Assembly (NCBI GenBank): GCA_002633005.1
Contig: NMRA01000960.1
Span: 20,201 to 84,200 of the forward strand
Length of the DNA stretch: 64,000 bases
Reading direction: 5' to 3'
Source: Phoronis australis
Taxonomy: Eukaryota; Phoronida; Phoronidae
Shown: positions 60,901 through 64,000 of the stretch, in pieces
How positions within the stretch are numbered: the first letter of the stretch is position 1
How the letters are laid out: every line of letters begins with the position of its first letter
Made by a program: the position numbers and the translations under genes
The notes under the pieces: generated by a model
The model's database searches: none
Told to the model about the DNA's origin: nothing
Seen by the model: only the letters and a program-made list of their open reading frames with translations

Positions 60901-63451
60901 GGTGTTGTCAGTGTCGTGAACAGTGAAAACCGGTTTGTGACCACCTACAATTATTTACATATTCGATGGACAGCGTTTGACGATCTACTTGGAACTGAAG
61001 AACACAGATCGTCTGGTATCATGTCATATTATTATTCTGTGGGTAAGTATCCTCCAAGAGATTCTATTATCATGGAATTGTCATTTTGTCTTTGTGTGAA
61101 AATCACATGTGTGTAGTTTTCTCTTAAGCTGCAACCAACTCCCTCTCGTTCAAAAATCAAATTTCAATTTGTCGTGATCAAAATGGTCTCAACATGGTCC
61201 TTTGTCAGATTAGAGGTAATAGAGACTACTTGGAAAGAGATCAAAGTTCACTGCTTTGCCAGGTCTAAAAAGTTGAATTGCCACGGCAATTGACCTATCG
61301 CAAGCTCCGCCCCCTTGCGAAATGTCAATAAACAAACAATACGTTTTACCCGGTAACGTGTTGTTTTTTAGAGTAAAATGGCAGCTTGGAAACGAAGGTC
61401 TGTCAAGAGTGCTGCGTTATAATTGGTCATTTAAATCGTCACTCAAAACCCTGGCGATTGGTCAATTCACGTTTTGTGCGTTGAGCGTAGTCTTAAGTAG
61501 AGATGAGCTGTCAGTTCTTATCCAGTACAGGAAACACTTCTCACTTGAACATGGAGGTACTTCATAACGCTAATTAAATAGTCTACTATATCAGTAGATA
61601 ATATTATGAATGGCGGATTCATAGTCTTCTGAGGGAGGGACTTGAAAGACATACACCACGGATTGACAAAGAAATCCACTTACCTTCAAATTTCATGTCT
61701 GCAAGTGATATTACACGGGTCCCACCTAGCAACTGCTGAAACTCCTATGGACTCAGCCTCTCAGGTGAAAGTGAATACAAGTTATTTCGAATAAGCACAT
61801 ACCACATACTGACTGGTAAGCGGTATTCAAATCAAGAGGTAATACTGTGCGATCATTTGAAATAAAGCAGTAGAGAAGCAACAACCTCAGCATTATTTAT
61901 TGCTTAATTACAACCGTAACTGCACGTCTGTAATGTTTCAGGCACAGCGCCAGGATTTGACGATGTAGTTCCCAAAACTCCAACGGGGCTTCGCACGGAA
62001 GTAATTATTGAACACGTGAAGTTGCAAAATGGCAAGGAGTACTTTGTGACAGTTTCTGGTAAGAACTATGAATCCTTGTCACAAACTCTTAACTAACAGC
62101 TCTTGCCCTCTCTTTAATCTAGACTTGCCGATTTCCCGTTTCTATTAAATCAGTGAGTCTGTGATGAGTTTCTTGATTACTTTGAGGTGGTCACTAACTT
62201 TTTTGCAAATCCACACAAAAGGTATTCTCATCAGAATGTCCTCGGTTTAATTTGCAAATTCCAAAAAAAATATTGTATTTGTTTAGCAAAGATAAGTTAT
62301 CGGTGCATTTCGCTCTGTTTAGCTGGCTAACAACCTAAAATAGACTTTCACTCTTACAAAATTGGTTTCGTAACACGTCCTGTAACAAGATTCAAGTACG
62401 TTACCAATTCAAGTCACAGGCAACGCGATCACACCATTTTGGAAATGGCAATTTTAGTGTTGGACAATCCAATATACCCTGAAGCGCTTTCTTGAGTCAC
62501 CGATGGTTTCGATTTTCATTTTGGTAACGATAAGGAATGCTATGAGACCTATTTTATGACCGTAAAATGTCCAGTGCGAAATGTAATTTCAACATCATCT
62601 ATCTTTTATGACCACTTGTTTATAGCTGAGGATCATGCAAGACACAGTACGTCCGCATCAGCCCCGCCATTTGTGGTCGACACCAGTCCTCCAGTAACGG
62701 GGAAACTGCTTGTTGGTTCAGCCTACGCAAACTATCAGCATCTCGCAAATCACATGCTTCAATTTCACTGGTCAAACTTTGAGGACACGGAGAGCGGTGT
62801 GATAAAATATGAGTTCGCATTGGGTTCTGAGGCACATCACTCGGACGTTATACCATTTTCGTCTGTTTTGTTGAACTATATTGACATTGACGGCGGGTTG
62901 TTGATCGATGGACATACTTATTATCCTCATATCAAGGTACGTTTTATTTGTAAGGGTGGACCCATGATTATGAGAGGGTCGAAAAATGGATAGGTACCCG
63001 GCAAAGGGGGCACTTTACTGCCCTCCTCGATTTTCCCCTAGCTTCTAAAACTATTTGCCAGCAGTAGAACATGAATTCACAGCGTCGTCACATTGTCTTT
63101 ATTGAACGTAGATATGGTATTGATGTCTTTCTCTCGTACCACAATCATTAGATCCATTGGGTGTCAGTGTTCAGCAGTAAATATTTTGTTTATAGGTGAC
63201 AAATGGTGCCGGGCTTGCAACTGTTCTAATGAAGAAATTCGTGTACGACTCTTCCCCTCCGTCAGATGGTGTTGTACGTGACTGCGCCAATCTCACTTAT
63301 TTGGCTGACATCGACTACCAGACAAGCACCACGCGGCTGTGTGCGTCGTGGGACGGGTTCCATGACACGCATTCGGGGATTGCAGACTATCGTATTGGAT
63401 TTCACAAAGAGGGCGGCGTTCCTAATCTATCAAGCGTCGGTCGATTAACAT
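38800..63451 (+). CDS. Giant modular secreted/adhesion protein gene, 15 exons, 3' incomplete
   Basis: Joined exons: 38800-38864, 44419-44501, 46396-46497, 48289-48423, 49106-49228, 49631-49900, 50385-50523, 50945-52079, 56096-57281, 57699-57749, 57842-59269, 60346-61042, 61942-62058, 62626-62936, 63196-63451. All junctions have GT-AG sites and agreeing phases; only the 57842 exon has an internal frame break. The product so far is about 2,030 residues: signal peptide, EMI-like segment, EGF and cysteine-rich modules, then repeated beta-sandwich-like modules with D-x-[ST]-x-P-P starts. N-glycosylation sites are common. The protein should be extracellular or anchored by an unseen C-terminus. Similar long proteins are predicted in marine invertebrates, to my memory without assigned function. 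Neither the module family nor a role is established here. Confidence 0.85.
39300..39365 (+). repeat. Weak tRNA-like sequence
   Basis: CTGGACAAGTGCAGAGTACTGG and GGTCTCTAGGTCAATCAC resemble a decayed tRNA head. It sits in the first intron of the modular gene, 150 bp from SINE family A copy 2. Confidence 0.3.
39521..39750 (-). mobile_element. tRNA-derived SINE, family A, copy 2
   Basis: The minus strand gives TGGCCTAGTGTGATAGGTGC (A-box type), a decayed B box (TTTCGAGTACC) and the body ending ACGTGTATCAGACCGTCTGC, as in 5415-5610. A 35-bp AT-rich stretch near 39605-39640 is extra relative to copy 1. Confidence 0.75.
40015..40136 (-). mobile_element. tRNA-derived SINE, family B, copy 1
   Basis: On the minus strand TAGCTCTGTGGTGAGAGCAC resembles an A box. 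GGCAATCCAGAGA and a damaged B box follow, then the shared body GGGGTTCCTSATGTTTC to CTGGCCAACCTCAGCG. Copy 2 is 150 bp away in the same orientation. Confidence 0.65.
40281..40392 (-). mobile_element. tRNA-derived SINE, family B, copy 2
   Basis: The body matches copy 1. Here the B box is intact (GGTTCGATTCCC) but the A-box end is truncated after AGAGAGCGCTAGACC. Confidence 0.7.
40393..41425. other. Intronic stretch, nothing recognised
   Basis: Lies in intron 1 of the modular gene. Open frames on the minus strand (40478-40810 and 40839-41033) show no domain. Confidence 0.4.
41430..43700 (-). mobile_element. Penelope-like retroelement with GIY-YIG end, decayed
   Basis: The minus strand encodes a Penelope-like element in order. 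The N-terminal region is LTKEQMNVLKNGLS (43550-43609) and QKGNGAAILDRNDY. Then comes the reverse transcriptase: FMVSFDIASLFTNLP (motif A), GVAMGSPLAS (motif B), YVDDMWM (motif C). The GIY-YIG endonuclease signature CGSTYIGETVRYL lies at about 41941-41979. The catalytic aspartates survive, but several frameshifts and stops separate the blocks, so it is dead. It lies antisense in intron 1 of the modular gene. A hammerhead-ribozyme core follows the endonuclease. The 5' limit near 43700 is uncertain and no repeated flank (pLTR) was found there. Confidence 0.9.
41622..41657 (-). ncRNA. Hammerhead ribozyme core of the Penelope-like element
   Basis: Read on the minus strand, CTGAGGA (the CUGANGA core) is followed by stem II GGTGTT/AACACC closed by a short loop, then GAAAC, a minimal stem III and GTC at the cleavage site. 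Bases just outside (CTT before, AAG after) can start stem I. Hammerheads with very short stem III are known in Penelope-like elements. All core nucleotides I can check are intact. Whether stem I and its loop contacts are sufficient for cleavage cannot be judged by eye. Confidence 0.75.
43701..44418. other. Intronic stretch, nothing recognised
   Basis: Between the Penelope-like element and exon 2 of the modular gene. I searched for a second hammerhead core and found none. Confidence 0.4.
44419..44501 (+). CDS. Modular gene exon 2: EMI-like half-domain
   Basis: Bounded by TTACAG acceptor and GTAAGT donor. It encodes TVYTYDTRQVLKYRCCTNYV followed by LHNSACE. The Y-x-x-x-Y-RCC-x-x-Y-x(6)-C pattern matches the second half of EMI domains (found at the N-termini of emilins and multi-EGF proteins). 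The first, cysteine-containing half is missing between the signal peptide and this exon, so either an exon escaped me or the domain is truncated. Confidence 0.7.
44665..44840 (+). repeat. Dispersed repeat, copy of 27040-27215
   Basis: Shared blocks are listed at 27040-27215. This copy extends further right (TTAGCCAAATGTGGACATTTG), matching 22612-22690. It is intronic. Confidence 0.6.
44966..45215 (+). repeat. Dispersed repeat, copy of 59398-59640
   Basis: Shares GGGTGCTCTTTCGGA/GGGGCTCTTTCGGA, CCTATTTTC, ATTCGGAAAC/ATTTGGAAAC, GAGATTAGAAAATT/GAAATTAGAAAATT and a GGCGG-GG tail in the same order. It is intronic, and no coding function was recognised. Confidence 0.65.
45216..46395. other. Intronic stretch, nothing recognised
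   Basis: Intron 2 of the modular gene. No exon with compatible phase was found here. Confidence 0.4.
46396..46497 (+). CDS. Modular gene exon 3: EGF-like module
   Basis: A phase 1-1 exon of 102 bp, acceptor TTTTGCAG and donor GTGAGT. It encodes LCQGHRWCPNGGHC then SSPNFCSNCNDGYYSPRCD, six cysteines with the PNGGHC and DGYYSPRC elements of EGF-like domains. The symmetrical phase is what shuffled EGF exons usually have. Confidence 0.85.
46498..48288. other. Intronic stretch, nothing recognised
   Basis: Intron 3 of the modular gene. Open frames at 47127-47538 have no recognisable content. Confidence 0.4.
48289..48423 (+). CDS. Modular gene exon 4: cysteine-rich module
   Basis: A phase 1-1 exon of 135 bp, acceptor ACATTTCAG and donor GTAAGT. 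The peptide CPLSRISDCFKMTC continues to FVCQECRLSS and ends LLSNNRCL: six cysteines in an EGF- or furin-like spacing. The exact fold is unclear. Confidence 0.8.
48941..49008. repeat. (TCA)n/(TCG)n microsatellite
   Basis: About 22 trinucleotide units, TCA at the start then alternating with TCG, followed by an AAT-rich patch to about 49070. It lies 100 bp before exon 5 of the modular gene and causes a spurious poly-Met frame on the minus strand. Confidence 0.95.
49106..49228 (+). CDS. Modular gene exon 5: second EGF-like module
   Basis: A phase 1-1 exon of 123 bp, acceptor TTCTTTTAG and donor GTGAGT. It encodes KCSWLSNTWCWPGTC then SSCSCITGFAKKYGTNSC, six cysteines with the C-x-C-x-x-GF spacing of EGF domains. 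Confidence 0.83.
49631..49900 (+). CDS. Modular gene exon 6: unknown 90-residue domain
   Basis: A phase 1-1 exon of 270 bp, acceptor TAATTTCAG and donor GTTTGT (weaker than the others). It contains LTCTTRAVSAS, GNQQDFWSNFQPTEI, an alternating hydrophobic strand FTFTFEFKVSNIP and INDFVFGITDAYMQV. Two cysteines. It looks like a beta-rich extracellular domain that I do not recognise. Confidence 0.75.
50385..50523 (+). CDS. Modular gene exon 7
   Basis: Acceptor TATTGCAG and donor GTTAGT, starting phase 1 and ending phase 2. It encodes VTKYSGNNRYISRCTHTYSS and, after a Ser/Thr/Pro-rich turn, LTFEGVALQNNDK. It continues directly into the YCVSYKAV strand of exon 8, giving the N-x-D-x-YCV strand typical of fibronectin-like folds. 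A longer open frame at 50072-50626 only partly coincides with it. Confidence 0.75.
50524..50640 (-). repeat. Possible Penelope-type tail remnant
   Basis: On the minus strand, GTTGCGACCACTACCGAAACGTC resembles the 3' half of a Penelope-type hammerhead tail (ACC-GAAAC-GTC), but the 5' CUGANGA core is absent. This is a low-confidence reading of an intronic fragment. Confidence 0.3.
50945..52079 (+). CDS. Modular gene exon 8: first repeat modules
   Basis: A long exon of 1135 bp, acceptor ACCCTAG and donor GTACGG, ending in phase 0. It carries about two and a half modules. Recognisable parts are VSYGGWSDTGSGVAMLEFTL, RQGLYCVTAQVLDVSGN, TRFQYAVAKLPSNMP, DGDTYRIWVQAKDVMGN, IDSSPPLLTNAGL and FDALDSDSGLHDVKWKLG. 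The order W-x-D-x-x-SG, then Y-x-[AV]-A, then G-x-x-Y-x-V-x-A-x-D, then D-x-SPP recurs throughout the rest of the gene. Confidence 0.88.
52080..53680. other. Intronic stretch, nothing recognised
   Basis: First part of the 4-kb intron after exon 8. No further exon with phase 0-0 was found. Confidence 0.4.
53685..55345 (+). mobile_element. 1.6-kb TTAA-flanked DNA transposon, copy 2
   Basis: Flanked by TTAA at 53681-53684 and 55346-55349, with AGGAGCATGCCACCC and the complement of AGGAGAATGCCACCC at its ends. It is highly similar to 35890-37499 over its full length, with small indels. One extra stretch near 54165-54245 contains GCCGGCCGGATTGACTCG. It inserted in the same orientation as the host gene, in the intron after exon 8. 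The coding-like YQFE block recurs near 54840-54950 but a 2-bp deletion breaks it. Confidence 0.88.
55346..56095. other. Intronic stretch, nothing recognised
   Basis: Remainder of the intron before exon 9. Confidence 0.4.
56096..57281 (+). CDS. Modular gene exon 9: repeat modules
   Basis: Acceptor CCTTTCAG, donor GTAAGT, starting phase 0 and ending phase 1. Modules are seen as VDTSPPTTGVVRDGPGG, NWHGFFDHESGVRFYRFVFG, GKYYLSVVAYNGAHEP and VDRTIPKF. A divergent cysteine-containing module follows, then VDETPPQFSGTL and ISWSAGAIYDEEYSNGIDKY ending in QYAVG at the splice site. Many N-glycosylation sites. Confidence 0.9.
57699..57749 (+). CDS. Modular gene exon 10 (micro-exon)
   Basis: Only 51 bp, phase 1-1, encoding SSPSYTPEYQRLPLDP. 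It restores the usual sequence after the YAVG splice point. The acceptor GCTGAGAG|GA is weak; an alternative AG four codons downstream is possible. The donor is GTAACG. The peptide fit decides the boundary. Confidence 0.6.
57842..59269 (+). CDS. Modular gene exon 11, with internal frame break
   Basis: Acceptor ATTCCAG, donor GTAAGT. The entry frame reads DEFTIHSASPFQAF. From 57929 onward the correct frame is one base shifted, reading RKVPFKSM then LGFGRSYSISIKVFNRAGLS and IPPSVGVVYDVDGD. The exon length (1428) confirms the mismatch. Either a 43-base intron (57886-57928, GT...TAG) is removed or there is an indel. The rest holds FCVRWSGFGSQDEIEYDVGL, LSGYWRYSSPMKGYVTHYEC and a cysteine-rich NRYRILVRPCFQHHC strand. 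Confidence 0.8.
59398..59640 (+). repeat. Dispersed repeat, copy of 44966-45215
   Basis: Shared blocks are listed at 44966-45215. It sits in the intron between exons 11 and 12 of the modular gene, so two introns of one gene carry the same family. Confidence 0.65.
59641..60345. other. Intronic stretch, nothing recognised
   Basis: Second part of the intron before exon 12. Confidence 0.4.
60346..61042 (+). CDS. Modular gene exon 12: repeat modules
   Basis: Acceptor GTTGGTAG, donor GTAAGT, starting phase 0 and ending phase 1. Contains YTWTLTTVNNPELNCSVSPH, LINGVEYFSCVRTKN, CSNGFVIDTTPPVAGVVSV, IRWTAFDDLL, HRSSGIMSYYYSVG ending at the splice site, as in exon 9. Confidence 0.9.
61043..61941. other. 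Intronic stretch with element-like sequence
   Basis: Around 61270-61390, GCAAGCTCCGCCCCCTTGCG is a short inverted repeat (GCAAG...CTTGC), and CCACGGCAATTGACC lies nearby. It has the look of a transposon end, but I could not find the partner. Confidence 0.35.
61942..62058 (+). CDS. Modular gene exon 13
   Basis: A phase 1-1 exon of 117 bp, acceptor GTTTCAG and donor GTAAGA. It encodes TAPGFDDVVPKTPTG, VIIEHVKLQNGKEYFVTVS: the second half of a module, following the YSVG splice point and giving the G-x-x-YFVTV strand. Confidence 0.85.
62059..62625. other. Intronic stretch, nothing recognised
   Basis: Intron between exons 13 and 14. Confidence 0.4.
62626..62936 (+). CDS. Modular gene exon 14: repeat module
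   Basis: Acceptor GTTTATAG, donor GTACGT, starting phase 1 and ending phase 0. Contains FVVDTSPPVTGKLLVGS, LQFHWSNFEDTESGVIKYEF and GGLLIDGHTYYPHIK. It is the clearest single copy of the module. Confidence 0.9.
62937..63195. other. Intron between exons 14 and 15
   Basis: No feature recognised. Confidence 0.5.
63196..63451 (+). CDS. Modular gene exon 15: repeat module, last seen
   Basis: Acceptor GTTTATAG, donor GTGAGC, starting phase 0 and ending phase 1. Contains VTNGAGLATVLMKKFVYDSS, PPSDGVVRDCANLTY, CASWDGFHDTHSGIADYRIG. The intron phase implies that at least one more exon lies beyond the window. Confidence 0.88.
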
Positions 63452-64000
63452 GTGAGCATAACTTACGTGCTAATTCAAGGAATACATACATTTAGATAAA
63501 ACGAAAATGTTGGACCGTGGACCTTTCCTCCGAGTACTCAGTTTACGCATGCATAAAACGACTGGTTGTGTGATATTCCTCTAATTAGTCGCCACGTTAA
63601 TGATTCATGGCGCGCATTCATACATGTATGTCAGAGTTAAGAACACCTCTGTAGGTCTGATTTTTAACGTTTTCGTGATAAAAGAAGTAGATTCTACAAA
63701 AATTAGCTCATGTAAATTGTAACATTTTTCGTATGGATTTTTGCAATTCAAAATTGCTACAACTTTAGCATACATTTAAGGCACAGAAACGCCGAACATC
63801 GACTTTGCAGAGCACGTGAGGTAAAAAACAAACAATTTGGTTCATTACAAACAATTTGAAACACCATCTCCTCTACGCTAAGTAATATGGCTTGTACGAC
63901 CAAACACATTTTTTAAATATGATATAGCTAGAGTTGTAAGACAATGTTATGGTTAGCTTGTATTTGCAAACATTCGTGTTCGATATGATCACCTAACTCA
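63452..64000. other. Last, incomplete intron
   Basis: Presumed intron sequence after exon 15. No phase 1 exon with module motifs is visible before the window ends. Confidence 0.5.

Noticed and set aside
61322-61567. Possible extra exon of the modular gene
   Set aside because: It lacks the module motifs and exons 12 and 13 already join in phase across it.

Overview
This is a eukaryotic, animal-type window. It is AT-rich, has long non-coding stretches, GT-AG introns, a 7-TM neuropeptide receptor and dense repeats (tRNA-derived SINEs, TTAA-flanked and hAT-like DNA transposons, a Penelope-like retroelement). The gene types and repeat mix suggest a marine invertebrate bilaterian such as a hemichordate or lancelet. 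That placement is an inference; no diagnostic marker is present.

Layout. 1-17 kb: no gene I can support. It holds decayed dispersed repeats, a tRNA-type SINE, an array of seven 12-bp units and a short hAT-like MITE. 17.0-19.1 kb: a 332-bp hAT-like MITE with a perfect 8-bp duplication, then an intronless bombesin-type GPCR on the minus strand (17918-19066). 19-38 kb: repeat-dominated. It includes microsatellites, a broken non-LTR retrotransposon RNase H domain (about 21.7-22.15 kb), a 154-bp foldback element, a three-unit decayed tandem repeat (30.4-31.1 kb), a giant palindromic Kolobok-like element (31906-33236) and a 1.6-kb TTAA element (35890-37499). 37.5-40.4 kb: several tRNA-like SINE heads.

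38.8 kb to the right edge: one multi-exon plus-strand gene. I assembled 15 exons (38800-63451, open at the 3' side) from consensus splice sites and matching phases. It encodes about 2,030 residues: signal peptide, EMI-like half-domain, EGF/cysteine-rich modules, then many copies of a beta-sandwich-like module marked by D-x-[ST]-x-P-P, W-x-x-F-x-D-x-x-S-G and Y-x-x-[AS]-[VI]-G. Introns sit at recurring places in the module, so it seems to have grown by exon duplication. Its introns host a Penelope-like element with a hammerhead-ribozyme core (41.4-43.7 kb, opposite strand), a second copy of the 1.6-kb TTAA element (53685-55345) and older repeats.

The receptor and the modular secreted protein show no sign of acting together. 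Most of the remaining sequence is transposable-element debris.
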